From Dysgonomonas sp. ZJ279 (lineage in GTDB: Bacteria > Bacteroidota > Bacteroidia > Bacteroidales > Dysgonomonadaceae), in NCBI RefSeq assembly GCF_011039205.1, contig NZ_JAAKEL010000001.1:1-64000 (forward strand): 64,000 nucleotides of DNA, given 5' to 3'. The position numbers and the translations under genes are program-made. The notes below the pieces were generated by a model. The model made no database searches and was not told the origin of the DNA. It was given only the letters and a program-made list of their open reading frames with translations. Below, one piece after another: positions 1-8,774 of this stretch; the stretch's first letter is position 1; every line of letters begins with the position of its first letter.

Positions 1-160
1 ATTTTACCCTCTGTGTTAGTGTTTCATACACAAAGGAATTTATAATGTTAATATTTGTTAGTAAAATGCAGGGCTTTATTAGAAGCTCTAGCGGATTTTA
101 CTTAACCGGTGGTATACTTTTCAATTATTTTAGTGGACTACTTTTCAATTATATTATACA
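1..160. mobile_element. End of an IS21-family-like insertion sequence
   Basis: Two tandem copies of a motif, (c)GGTGGTATACTTTTCAATTA (about 109-128) and AGTGGACTACTTTTCAATTA (132-151), end at a CA dinucleotide at 159-160. Multiple short terminal repeats of this form and a CA end are typical of IS21-family elements of Bacteroidetes (family knowledge). The element enters from beyond the left edge, so no transposase gene is visible. It interrupts the terminase gene that follows; the last codons of that truncated ORF are IS sequence. Confidence 0.6.
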
Positions 161-884
161 GTTTAGCCATAAATGAGTTTTTGTGTATCAGGTTATTGTT
201 GAATACAAAACGTTCATGTCCTTTGTCAAAACAACCCCAAAGTGTACCAGTAATATAGTCTATACCTTCACGAATCAGCCTGTCATTATTGCATCGTTTG
301 AGTGTATCTATATCATCACATCCAATGTAATCAGGTCTATGTTCACCATTTCTCAAACCTCGTGGATCCTGTCCAAAACCTAAAGCTGTAAATTGCACAC
401 CGCCTCTGGTTGTAAAGTTTCCTTTTGACCAATCACCGTGCTGAAATTGCTCACCATAATCATTAATGATCCTGTCATTGGTTTTTAAGCTAACTTGAAT
501 GTCAGCCAGTAGAGCTTTTGCTTTTTCTTCTGTTTCTCCGATAAGCAACATATACCAAATCTCCTTTTTGACCAGTGCCAAAAACAGAGGTATACCGAGC
601 ATAGTGTGTACAGATTTAGCAGATCCACGAAAGGCATCATTTAATAATTTGATGATGCTATTCTTAATAATCAGATCTGCTATTCGTTTATGAAATGGAG
701 CACTCTCACAAGTTGCATAAGTAGGAAAATAATAAGCAAACCAGTTTAGATAATTAGCCTCCAACCTTTGTATACGTTTGAATTTCTCTTCTTGAGTTTC
801 GTGTATATCAATGGTTGCAGCCTTTTGTATCCTTTTGGCATGCTCATCATAAGCCCTCTGTATCTTGTCGTAATTAGTTGCCAT
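138..884 (-). pseudogene. Phage terminase large subunit, truncated by IS insertion
   Basis: This encodes the N-terminal ATPase part of a phage DNA-packaging motor. It shows a YYFP-type adaptor motif (residues 51-54), a Walker A-like segment FRGSAKS (85-91) and a Walker B-like YIGCDDID (186-193). Large terminases are normally 450-550 residues with a C-terminal nuclease domain; here translation stops at residue 248, and the final 6-7 residues derive from the IS end at about position 160. The start overlaps the end of the small-subunit gene by 11 bases, a usual terminase arrangement. DNA packaging should be abolished unless the gene is restored. Confidence 0.8.
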
Positions 885-1350
885 TCTCTTGCTCTATTTT
901 GTGCATCAGGAACAATCGGTGATATTGTGTGTTTTCAGCAGCTAGTTTCGGATTCTTTTTACTAATGAAAAAATCAAGTTCCATCAATACATCACTACAT
1001 ACGGCTGGATTGGCTTTCTTACTGATATAGTCATAGGCTTTCATAATCTTACTAAGAGCATCAGCATCTACTTCTTTGATAGGATTACCTTCAGCATCTT
1101 TTCGTTCCTCACCCTTCATTACACGCATTGCAGCCTGTAGTAGTATTTTCTTTAGCTCAGAAGGTGCTGTAGTAAATAGATCCTTTGTCTCATCCCAGTT
1201 GTATTTATCACGCCAATCATAGATCGTTTTGATGTTACGTTCCAATTCATCAGCAATGGCTTGAGGCGAAATATTCTTTTCTGTATATAAATATTCAGCA
1301 TAGCTTATTTCGCTCTGAGTAGCATTTCCTTTTGATGTCTTTTTAGCCAT
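874..1350 (-). CDS. Phage terminase small subunit (gp27-like)
   Basis: A 158-residue protein with an N-terminal helix-turn-helix (about residues 26-50, ISPQAIADELERNIKTIYDW), followed by a helical region. Small terminase subunits recognise phage DNA through such an HTH and feed it to the ATPase subunit. It is immediately upstream of and overlaps the TerL gene. It is transcribed away from the late operon that begins at 1532; the 180-bp divergent spacer holds TTTAAA-like repeats and direct repeats. A candidate promoter has TTTG at 1401-1398 and TAATTTG near 1369-1363 (complement). Confidence 0.7.
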   Translation of the reverse strand: MAKKTSKGNATQSEISYAEYLYTEKNISPQAIADELERNIKTIYDWRDKYNWDETKDLFTTAPSELKKILLQAAMRVMKGEERKDAEGNPIKEVDADALSKIMKAYDYISKKANPAVCSDVLMELDFFISKKNPKLAAENTQYHRLFLMHKIEQENGN

Positions 1351-1406
1351 TTGTTGAACTTTTTACAAGCAAATTACCTGCAATAGGAGGTCTAAAACAA
1401 ACACAC

Positions 1407-1434
1407 CTTAAAGTCATTTTAAGGTTTCATAAAA
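1407..1434 (-). promoter_or_regulatory. Degenerate 11-bp-phased TTTAAA-type triad
   Basis: Read on the + strand, CTTAAAG (1407-1413), TTTAAGG (1418-1424) and CATAAAA (1428-1434) repeat with 10-11 bp spacing. This is a weaker version of the arrays at 3611, 7879, 15325 and 21637. It lies just upstream of the candidate -33 box of the terminase promoter, where an activator might bind. Confidence 0.4.
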
Positions 1435-1462
1435 TGGCTTTATGATTCTATAAAATGGCTTT
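1429..1462. repeat. Direct repeat in the divergent terminase/late promoter region
   Basis: The 13-mer ATAAAATGGCTTT occurs twice with a 21-bp period, about two helical turns, in the spacer between the divergent terminase and protease genes. It is a candidate binding site for a late-gene activator. Confidence 0.5.
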
Positions 1463-1531
1463 GAGAGTGATTTTGAGAGACTAAATAAGCACTATACTTT
1501 AGCGACATCGAATGAGTAAAAACATCAAATA

Positions 1532-2665
1532 ATGATTATAAAAGAGCTCAATAAAAAACAAGCTGAAGTAAAGCTCTATGGTAACATAGGAAGTTGGTTT
1601 GCTGATGGTAACAGTTTCACGGCTCTATTAGAGGACTGCGAGGCTAGAGGCTATAAGGATCTGACTATACGCATGCATTGTTACGGCGGTTCTGTTTTTG
1701 AGGGTAATGTGATGTATAATGCTATGCAACGCTCAAAACTCAATATTACAATCATTATTGATGGTGTGGCTGCTTCTATGGGATTATATGTATTGCCAGC
1801 TATAGCTGAAGTGCATATAGTAGAAAATGGTTTTGGTATGGCACATCGTCCAGCAGCTGTTGAAGGTGGTGATGCTGATGCACACCTGGCATGTGCTAAA
1901 CTTCTCCAGGATATGGAGAATAATTTTTTGAAAACACTTACAGAACGCACAAACTTAACTGCTGAAGATATCAAAGCGAAATGGTTTGATGGAAAGGATC
2001 ACTGGCTCAATGCTGATGAGATGATTAAGTATGGATTTGCCAAAAAGAAGATCCCAGCCACTGCAAAAAGTATTCAGGTGCTGGATAGTGAAATTACACA
2101 AGAGTTGACAGCAGAAAGCATGTACAATCGTTTTGCTGCTTGTCTAGATATAAATTCAGATAATAATAAAAACGAAATTCAAATGAAACAATTATTAATC
2201 AATGCACTAGGTCTAGTAGGTGTAACAGCTGAAAGTACAGATGCTGAAATTGTAGCTGCTGCAAAAAAACAAAAAGAAGATCAAGCAACTGCACTAACTA
2301 ATCTACAAGCTGAAGCTACTGCAAAAGCTACTGCAACTATCAAAACTATGCTTGATACTGCAAAAGTACCTGAAGGTGCATTGCGTACAAGCTACGAAGC
2401 TGTAGGTCTTGCACAAGGTGTGGATACACTTGCTACTATTCTTGGAGCAAAGTCAGGAGTTGTGACTCCTATGGCTAGCTACATCGTGCCTGAAGTGAAA
2501 ACAACACTGGATGGTGGTGCAGTGGTAACACATGGAGCTGGAGCATCTGCTGTAAAACAAGATTGGAACTGGTATCAAGCAAACGATCCTGAAGCATTGG
2601 CAAAACTACCAGCTGAACAATTCAATGCTTTGTACAAAGCTGAATATGGAGTAGATCCAGCATAA
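1532..2665 (+). CDS. ClpP-like prohead protease fused to scaffold region
   Basis: Residues 1-190 are a ClpP/S14-type serine peptidase: YGGSVFEG (51-58) for the oxyanion region, catalytic Ser82 in GVAASMG and probable His105 in GMAHRP. Phage proteins of this type process the prohead and scaffold. The C-terminal half is Ala/Thr/Lys-rich and helical, fitting a scaffold. An in-frame ATG at 2183 (residue 218, MKQLLINAL) could give a separate scaffold protein, as with the nested protease/scaffold genes of Mu and lambda. It is first in the rightward late block, upstream of the capsid gene. Confidence 0.8.
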   Translation: MIIKELNKKQAEVKLYGNIGSWFADGNSFTALLEDCEARGYKDLTIRMHCYGGSVFEGNVMYNAMQRSKLNITIIIDGVAASMGLYVLPAIAEVHIVENGFGMAHRPAAVEGGDADAHLACAKLLQDMENNFLKTLTERTNLTAEDIKAKWFDGKDHWLNADEMIKYGFAKKKIPATAKSIQVLDSEITQELTAESMYNRFAACLDINSDNNKNEIQMKQLLINALGLVGVTAESTDAEIVAAAKKQKEDQATALTNLQAEATAKATATIKTMLDTAKVPEGALRTSYEAVGLAQGVDTLATILGAKSGVVTPMASYIVPEVKTTLDGGAVVTHGAGASAVKQDWNWYQANDPEALAKLPAEQFNALYKAEYGVDPA

Positions 2666-2699
2666 TAAAACGAATTACTAACAAATAAAATAAGAAAAT

Positions 2700-3605
2700 A
2701 TGCCTACTGTTTATAGAGAAGTCTGGACTGGTGAAGTGGTAAAAGGCTTTCAAGCTGGACTGAAAGATACATTTTTGGATGGTGTAAGAGATTACAGCCA
2801 GTATGTAACAGGAGATGATGAAGCACAAGTGATTCATGCATCTTACTTTGGAGTTGAACCTGATGTGTTAATTAATAACACAACCTATCCTATTGATGTG
2901 CAAGAGTTACATGGTAAAGATATCCCTATTTCGTTGGATAAGTACCAAACCAAAGCAACGCCTGTAACAGATGATGAGTTATATGCTTTGGCATTCAAAA
3001 AAATGGAAGCTGTAAAGCAAGCCCATTCTGATGTTTTGGTAAAGAGTCGTCTAAAAATGGCAATCCATGCATTTGCTCCCAATACCAATACTGTTGAACA
3101 TCCTGTATTGAAAACTACAGGTGAAACTGTTGGTAATCGCAAACGTATGAGATGGGCTGATATTATTGCATTGCGATCTGCGTATGCTAAAGCTGGAATT
3201 GAAATAGAAGGCATACGTTTGGTTTTATGCCCTGATCATGTTAATGATTTGCTGATAGAAGAGACTTCAATGTTAGCTAAATCATACGCTAATTTTCAAG
3301 GAGGTGTCATTACTAATCAATTAGGATTGGAGTTTAGAGAATACTTTGCGAATCCATACTTCAATGTCGCAACTGGAGCAAAAGTTTCTTTTGGTGCTAT
3401 CGTAAATGATGCAACTGACATGCAAGCTTCAGTAGCATTTCCTCTTGCAAAGGTTGGTAAAGCTACAGGAAAAACGAAGATGTATTTTTCTGAGTCTAAA
3501 ACAGATCCTTTGACACAACGCAATCTTATCAACTTCCGAAACTATTTCATCGCATTACCTCTCATAGAAAAAGGGTTTGCTGCTATCGTTTCTGACATTG
3601 TATAA
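2700..3605 (+). CDS. Major capsid protein
   Basis: This 301-residue protein follows the protease/scaffold gene directly, the standard place for the major head subunit. There is no signal peptide or membrane segment. The size fits HK97-fold capsid proteins, but I recognise no diagnostic motif, so the call rests on gene order and length. The next gene begins 33 bases downstream, across a TTTAAA triad. Confidence 0.7.
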   Translation: MPTVYREVWTGEVVKGFQAGLKDTFLDGVRDYSQYVTGDDEAQVIHASYFGVEPDVLINNTTYPIDVQELHGKDIPISLDKYQTKATPVTDDELYALAFKKMEAVKQAHSDVLVKSRLKMAIHAFAPNTNTVEHPVLKTTGETVGNRKRMRWADIIALRSAYAKAGIEIEGIRLVLCPDHVNDLLIEETSMLAKSYANFQGGVITNQLGLEFREYFANPYFNVATGAKVSFGAIVNDATDMQASVAFPLAKVGKATGKTKMYFSESKTDPLTQRNLINFRNYFIALPLIEKGFAAIVSDIV

Positions 3606-3610
3606 GAAAG

Positions 3611-3639
3611 TTTAAAACCACTTTAAAGAAAGTTTAAAA
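3611..3639 (+). promoter_or_regulatory. TTTAAA triad, 11-bp period, abutting a start codon
   Basis: TTTAAAA (3611-3617), TTTAAAG (3622-3628) and TTTAAAA (3633-3639) are spaced by exactly 11 bp. The last unit overlaps the A of the ATG at 3639. The same architecture precedes 7912, 15354 and the MuB-like gene. Confidence 0.6.
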
Positions 3640-3968
3640 TGAAAATAACAGACGAACAAAGAGCAAAAGCTCAAGAATTAGCAGAAAAGCTAAAAGTGAG
3701 TAAGCTATATGTAAATGACAAAGGAGAATATTTTACAAGTGAAAACTTGGCTCAGTTGTCAGTTGATGGTAACAAAAAGAAGTATCAAAAGTTAGACTTT
3801 GCTCCAGTAGCAAACGAGGAGGCTGATGATATTTTTGCTCAAATCAAAGCACTGCAAACAGTAGAAGAGGTACAGGCTATCCTGGATGCTGAAATAGAAG
3901 GTGCTGGAGATGCTGAACTAATGGATGCTTGTGAGGCTCGTATTAACGAACTAAAAGACGCTGAATAA
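3639..3968 (+). CDS. Small phage head-tail region protein, function unknown
   Basis: A 109-residue acidic, Ala/Glu-rich soluble protein between the capsid and sheath genes. In Mu-like phages this slot holds head-completion or neck proteins. No recognised motif is visible; the C-terminal part (about 60-109) looks helical. Its last base overlaps the sheath start codon, suggesting translational coupling. The TTTAAA triad forms its leader. Confidence 0.5.
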   Translation: MKITDEQRAKAQELAEKLKVSKLYVNDKGEYFTSENLAQLSVDGNKKKYQKLDFAPVANEEADDIFAQIKALQTVEEVQAILDAEIEGAGDAELMDACEARINELKDAE

Positions 3969-5209
3969 TGAGCTTGCGAGGTGTAACATTAAAAGAAGGT
4001 AGGATTGGTGCAAACGTTGCAGGTGATAGCCGTGAATTCGGCATCATCTGTAATGGTGTGGCAATTGCTGATAAAGTTCAGCTGGATACTGCTTACAAAC
4101 TCTTACGCCCATCGGATGCTACAGCCATCGGTATAGATGCTGAATACGATGAAACAAACAAGGTAAGAGTGTTCAGGCATATCTCAGAATTTTATCGCCG
4201 TGCTGGAGAAGGTCGTGCATTGCATATAATGCTATTGTCTCAAGATATCAAGCCTGCTGATATGGGAGCCAAAGCTAAAATATTAGCCGTTGAAGCTGAA
4301 GGCAAAATATCAGATATGGTATTTGCTTACAATCCAGCTGCTGGTTATGTAGACACTTTGGTAGATGGTTTTAATGGAGATGTAAGAGCTGCTATTCCAG
4401 CATTCCAAGAATTTGCAGAATGGGCTGATGAGCATGATATGCCATTGCATACCATTTTTGAAGGTAGGGCTCTTGCTGATGATCTTGCTACTGTAATAGA
4501 TCTAAGAGATATTAAAGTAGATGATATCGTATTGATGGCTGAAAAAGTTACTGGTGTATTTGGTCAAGATTGGAACTATGCAGATAGCCTTGATGATCTC
4601 GGTAAAAAGTTTGCTGATGTAGGTAATTATCTAGGTGTAATAGCTTCTCAAGCATGGAACCGTAATCCAGGAGAAGTAGAAACGCAAAATCTTAGTGATG
4701 CAACCCGTAAACTTTGGACTTCTGCTGGCTTGAGCAATCACAAAAAGTACAGCGAGGTATTTGAAAGTTTGGAAACGCTGAACGACAAAGGATATACTTT
4801 CCCTATCAAATATCAAGGTTTATCGGGTTACTGGTGGAACGATGGACATGTGTGTGCTCCTATCATTTTGGATGGTGAGGGTAATATGAACCAACACATG
4901 ATCTATTACAGTCACACGATGGATGAATCGAAGCGTAATTTACGCCGTGTATTCCTTCCTGAAGTAAAGAAACCTGTACAGCTTGAGGACAAAAAGCTAC
5001 CTAAAGGGATGCTTGGATACTACAATGCAACAGGTGATGCTGAATTCGATCGGATGGCTGGCAATGCACTTATCTCAGAGGGCAAAACATATACAGATGC
5101 TGATAGTGATCTGCTTATCGAAAAAGTGCTAAAAATAGACTTTGCCGTTGTGCCTACTGGCATGGTAAATGAAATTTTAGGAAGTATTAATCTTAAAAAT
5201 CAAGCGTAA
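3968..5209 (+). CDS. Contractile tail sheath protein (DUF2586-like)
   Basis: A 413-residue protein just before the putative tube gene, the order seen in contractile-tail phages. The sequence has the feel of the DUF2586 sheath-like family of Bacteroidetes phages: an N-terminal GVTLKEGRIGAN segment and a C-terminal region with GYWWNDGH (about 290) and many aromatic residues. It would form the outer contractile cylinder around the tube. Start and stop overlap neighbouring genes by one base each. Confidence comes from size, position and partial family memory. Confidence 0.65.
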   Translation: MSLRGVTLKEGRIGANVAGDSREFGIICNGVAIADKVQLDTAYKLLRPSDATAIGIDAEYDETNKVRVFRHISEFYRRAGEGRALHIMLLSQDIKPADMGAKAKILAVEAEGKISDMVFAYNPAAGYVDTLVDGFNGDVRAAIPAFQEFAEWADEHDMPLHTIFEGRALADDLATVIDLRDIKVDDIVLMAEKVTGVFGQDWNYADSLDDLGKKFADVGNYLGVIASQAWNRNPGEVETQNLSDATRKLWTSAGLSNHKKYSEVFESLETLNDKGYTFPIKYQGLSGYWWNDGHVCAPIILDGEGNMNQHMIYYSHTMDESKRNLRRVFLPEVKKPVQLEDKKLPKGMLGYYNATGDAEFDRMAGNALISEGKTYTDADSDLLIEKVLKIDFAVVPTGMVNEILGSINLKNQA

Positions 5210-5622
5210 TGGCACGTATAAAACGAATGGGTGAAGTCTATTCAGCTGGTGATGCAAAAGTTACTGTAGCTGGTATATATGACTTCGATCCGAGTGCTAT
5301 ATCCTACGGATACAAATACGCTCATGAATACCAACGAGGGCTGAAAAGAAAGCCTAGAGGCTGGAGAATGGGGGCTATTGAGTATGAGTCTAGTATGACT
5401 TTACCATTGGATATAGTTGCTGAACTAGAAAAGATGTTTGGAGATATCGCATTGATCAGACCATTTCCTGTCAACGTTACGTTTGCAAACTTCGAGAATG
5501 AAATGATCCATGACATCATTTGGATGAAATTCACAGGAAACAAACGAGATGTAACCAGCGATGGTGAACTAGAGAATGAGTTTGAAATGTTTGTGTTAGA
5601 TATGAAACTAAATATAATTTAA
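5209..5622 (+). CDS. Tail tube protein
   Basis: A 137-residue protein directly after the sheath gene (1-base overlap) and before the tail-assembly chaperone pair, the canonical position of the tube subunit. The composition is consistent with a beta-barrel tube protein (alternating hydrophobic strands, e.g. about residues 75-90), without a signal peptide. No catalytic motif is expected. Confidence 0.65.
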   Translation: MARIKRMGEVYSAGDAKVTVAGIYDFDPSAISYGYKYAHEYQRGLKRKPRGWRMGAIEYESSMTLPLDIVAELEKMFGDIALIRPFPVNVTFANFENEMIHDIIWMKFTGNKRDVTSDGELENEFEMFVLDMKLNII

Positions 5623-5628
5623 AATAAA

Positions 5629-6179
5629 ATGGCAAAAGAAGAAAAACTACCTGAAGGTATTACAGAAGCAATGATTAGCGATGCTAAAACAAAGCATGGA
5701 GCTGATAAAGTAAGAATACTATCCATCCCTGTTGATGATGATGCTACAGCATACAAAGATGTACTGGCAATCATACCAACAAGACGTATCATCGGTATGT
5801 ATCAACGCTTTCAGGATAGCGATCCGCTGAAGGCTCAAGAGATACTGGTTAAAAACTGTTTGCTATCTCACAAAGATGAGATTATGGCTGATGATGGTTT
5901 GTTCTTTGGAGCATTGAACCTATTGGCTAAACTGATCCCAGTAAGAGAAGGCATCATAAAAAACTGCTAGAGCAACTTTCTGACATTCCTCCCATTGAGG
6001 ATCTAGAGAGTTGCTTACAAGAAGGCAAAGTAGATGCTTTTTATAAGCAAACAGATGCAATGATCAGATTCTTTTTCAAAGAGAACCCTGATGAACTGGA
6101 TGATTACGAATATGCTAAACGATACAAGGAGCTGATATGGCTAGGTAAAGAAGGTTTTTTAAGTGGTATAAAACTATAA
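5629..6179 (+). CDS. Tail assembly chaperone with programmed -1 frameshift (G/GT type)
   Basis: The zero-frame product is 113 residues (stop at 5968-5970). Near its end the codons ATA AAA AAC contain the canonical slippery heptamer A AAA AAC (5958-5964). After a -1 shift, reading continues from CTG at 5964 through an uninterrupted frame to TAA at 6177-6179, adding about 71 residues that start LLEQLSDIPP and end GFLSGIKL. Contractile and siphophage tails widely make a short and a frameshifted long chaperone at exactly this place between tube and tape measure. I infer that both forms are made. Confidence 0.8.
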
Positions 6180-6183
6180 CGAT

Positions 6184-6789
6184 ATGTATTTTGATTTTGC
6201 AGGGAGGTACAGTACTGCTTTTGGATTTACTCCAGGACACATAAGCAATGCTCTTATAGAAGCTGGTTTCAATCGTGCTATTAAACAGCACCACGATACC
6301 AATTTTAAAGCATCTGTTTACGTGTTCGACAATAACACACATTTCGATGAAGTGATGCTGTATAACGATTCGGAGGAGTATCTATTTGCGTATCGTGAAC
6401 TTGCTGAAGAATATAGTCAAGTGTTTGCCACGCCTCCGATACTTAGTTTACGAAGAGCTAAAAACTTAATCATTACACCGCTTGATAATAGCGATATAGA
6501 AGTAATCGAAAGATATTCTACAGAGCCTTATCAGATTACATTCAAGGGCTTGCTGATAGATATGGAAGATCACAATTTTCCACTAGACAAATTAGAAACT
6601 CTCAACAAGATATTTGAAGTAAACAGCATTTGGAAAGTATCAAGCGAGATACTGGCAGCTGTAGGTGTAGATTCAATCATCATTCAGGATATCAACATAG
6701 AATTTGTAGAAGGATATGAAGATACCATTGCATACACATTTGTAGCTAGAGCTACTAAATCAATCGAATATCAATTAATTAACGAATAA
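6184..6789 (+). CDS. Tail protein, DUF6046-like
   Basis: A 201-residue protein resembling the DUF6046 family of Bacteroidetes phages, with a C-terminal region around YQITFKGLLI (about 119-128) and VGVDSIIIQDINIEF. It lies between the tail chaperone and the baseplate hub, suggesting a role at the tail tip or in linking tape measure to hub. The start is only 4 bases after the frameshift-product stop. A tape-measure gene normally sits here but is absent. Confidence 0.55.
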   Translation: MYFDFAGRYSTAFGFTPGHISNALIEAGFNRAIKQHHDTNFKASVYVFDNNTHFDEVMLYNDSEEYLFAYRELAEEYSQVFATPPILSLRRAKNLIITPLDNSDIEVIERYSTEPYQITFKGLLIDMEDHNFPLDKLETLNKIFEVNSIWKVSSEILAAVGVDSIIIQDINIEFVEGYEDTIAYTFVARATKSIEYQLINE

Positions 6790-6791
6790 AA

Positions 6792-7820
6792 ATGAAACGA
6801 ATTTTAATAATACTGAGTGCCATGCTACTATTTATGAATATGACTGCACAAGTCCAGCTTGGTAATGTGTCGCTGAAGAATGTTAGCAGCTTTGAAATTG
6901 ATGAGAACATCCTGGAGATGAGTAACACCGCAAAAATTGTGATACCTCGCAACTATGCAAAGCTAAAAGACAAAGCTATTCTGGAACAAATTCATGCAGG
7001 CGACAAAGTAACGCTTGATGTTGGTTACGATGGTGATTACAAGCGTGAATTTACTGGCTATATCCGAGAAATAGAAAGTGATATCCCTTTAGTGATCCAT
7101 TGTGATGATGAAACATATCCACTCAGACAAACCAATTTTATAAAAAGTTATAAGGATGCAACATTAAAACAAGTATTGGCTGATATCATTCCTTCAGATA
7201 TAAAATATGATTGCCCTGATGTGAGAATAGGAAAATACCAAATAGATAATGCCAGTGCGTTTGCCGTGCTTCAGGATCTGATGAAACATTACGGATTGTA
7301 TAGCAGCTTACAGGAAGGAAAGATCAAGGTTGGTTTAGCCTATGATTTTGCCGAAAATACAGCCACCCATATTTACACCATCAATGCTCCAGCTGATAGA
7401 CCATATCAGAAAAATGTAAGAAAGAACGATCTGAAATTTAAGCGAAAAGAAGATTTTAAAGTACGATACAAGGCTATTGCTCACAATGGGAAAATAAAAG
7501 GTAAAACAAAAAATACTGTTGTGATAGTCGGTAATAAGGAGAAAGATGCATCAGAGCGAACACTCAACTTTGCTGGTCCGATGACTGAGGCTGAATTACG
7601 TGAACGTGCTAATGCTGTAATGGCTAAAACTGTGTACGATGGCTATACAGGAGATATCACAGGCTTTGGTTTACCACGCACACATGCTGGTGATTCTTTG
7701 GAGCTTCGAGATAGTTTAGAGCCTGAACGTGCTGGCAGATACCTAATTGAAAAGGTAAATATATCGTATAGCTCATCATCAGGGTTCTCCAGGAAGAATA
7801 CGTTAAGCTATAAGGTTTGA
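6792..7820 (+). CDS. Baseplate hub protein (Mu gp44 / gpD-like)
   Basis: A 342-residue protein with features of hub proteins: early beta strands, EFTGYIREIE (about 78-87) and a C-terminal region (GPMTEAELRERANAVMA, LPRTHAGDSLELRD) typical of the gpD/gp44 fold that forms the central ring above the spike. It is followed by spike and wedge genes. Oddly, the first 20 residues look like a cleavable signal peptide ending TAQ; an alternative start is the ATG at 6841 (MTAQVQLG). Phage hubs are assembled in the cytoplasm, so the later start or a recent fusion should be considered. Confidence 0.7.
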   Translation: MKRILIILSAMLLFMNMTAQVQLGNVSLKNVSSFEIDENILEMSNTAKIVIPRNYAKLKDKAILEQIHAGDKVTLDVGYDGDYKREFTGYIREIESDIPLVIHCDDETYPLRQTNFIKSYKDATLKQVLADIIPSDIKYDCPDVRIGKYQIDNASAFAVLQDLMKHYGLYSSLQEGKIKVGLAYDFAENTATHIYTINAPADRPYQKNVRKNDLKFKRKEDFKVRYKAIAHNGKIKGKTKNTVVIVGNKEKDASERTLNFAGPMTEAELRERANAVMAKTVYDGYTGDITGFGLPRTHAGDSLELRDSLEPERAGRYLIEKVNISYSSSSGFSRKNTLSYKV

Positions 7821-7878
7821 TTTTAAGCCTTGAATGTGTTTTGAGGTGTCGATGTATAGGTAAGTAAGGTAAGATTGA

Positions 7879-7907
7879 TTTAAAACGAGTTTAAAGGTAT
7901 TTTAAAG
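7879..7907 (+). promoter_or_regulatory. TTTAAA triad, 11-bp period, 4 bp before a start codon
   Basis: TTTAAAA (7879-7885), TTTAAAG (7890-7896) and TTTAAAG (7901-7907) repeat at exactly 11 bp in the 91-bp gap between hub and spike genes. The ATG follows at 7912. Confidence 0.6.
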
Positions 7908-7911
7908 TAAG

Positions 7912-8457
7912 ATGTTACAACTGGATCAAGCAATACAAGAGGCTGTAAAGTCAATAGCTGGAAAAACCCAAATAAAAACAATTTGCTGGGGGGTGGCTAA
8001 AGATGTAACAGATATGAGCTGCACTGTAGAACGTGAAGAGGCTCCTGAAATATACGATGTATTGCTCAATGCGATTGATGATGACTTACAAAGCTATGTA
8101 ACTGTATATCCTAAAGAGGGTAGCAATGTACTGGTAGCTATTATTGAAAATCTGAAAACAGAAGCTGTAATAGTTAGATGTTCAGAGGTTGAAAAAGTTA
8201 AAGTAAAGATAGGAGAACAAACATTATTGATAGATAAGAATGGCTTTGTTTTCAATGATGGAACGCATAAAGGTATGGTCAAACTTGTTGAAATGGTTGA
8301 TTGGATGACAAAGATCTATACTGATATACAAACATTGACAAAACTCTTATCAACTCACCCTGTAGCGGGTTTTGGTTCTCCTCTTGCTTTAATATTCAAT
8401 CCTACAGTACCTCCTCCCAATGTAGATATGTTTGAAAATAAAGATGTAAAGCAATGA
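7912..8457 (+). CDS. Baseplate spike protein (Mu gp45-like)
   Basis: A 181-residue protein with an N-terminal OB-like region and a short repetitive beta segment (KVKVKIGEQTLLIDKNGFVFNDG, given here as residues about 96-118) typical of Mu gp45/gpV spikes that pierce the outer membrane. The C-terminus is Pro-rich (VPPPN). It sits between hub and gp46/gpW-like genes and overlaps the next gene by 4 bases. The TTTAAA triad is its immediate leader. Confidence 0.65.
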   Translation: MLQLDQAIQEAVKSIAGKTQIKTICWGVAKDVTDMSCTVEREEAPEIYDVLLNAIDDDLQSYVTVYPKEGSNVLVAIIENLKTEAVIVRCSEVEKVKVKIGEQTLLIDKNGFVFNDGTHKGMVKLVEMVDWMTKIYTDIQTLTKLLSTHPVAGFGSPLALIFNPTVPPPNVDMFENKDVKQ

Positions 8458-8774
8458 TAGGAATACTAGTAGACGAAAATAATGAGCTCCAGGTATCAGT
8501 GCAAAGAGATAAGCAAGGCTTAATTACTCAAGGCTTGGTACTGGGTAATATTGATTATCAGCGTTGCAAATTTATCATCATAGCTCAAAAAGGAGAATTC
8601 AAACAAGTGCCTACACTCGGATTAGGTATAGATATCTACCTAAAGAAACCAATTGCAGCACACGAAAAACAACGATTTATAACAGAACTAAAGTCTGAAC
8701 TCTCATCCGATGGTGTTAAGGCACAAATCAGGATCGAAGGTAATGACATATCAAAATTTAGAATAGATGTATAG
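8454..8774 (+). CDS. Baseplate wedge protein (gp46 / gpW / T4 gp25-like)
   Basis: A 106-residue protein of the size and position of gpW/gp25-like wedge proteins, between spike and downstream baseplate genes. The segment FKQVPTLGLGIDIYLKKP (about 44-61) and the following helix (KQRFITELKSELSSDG) fit the fold, which contributes to the T4 gp25-type core of contractile baseplates. It overlaps the spike gene by 4 bases and the holin gene by 8, so the set is translationally coupled. Confidence 0.6.
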   Translation: MIGILVDENNELQVSVQRDKQGLITQGLVLGNIDYQRCKFIIIAQKGEFKQVPTLGLGIDIYLKKPIAAHEKQRFITELKSELSSDGVKAQIRIEGNDISKFRIDV

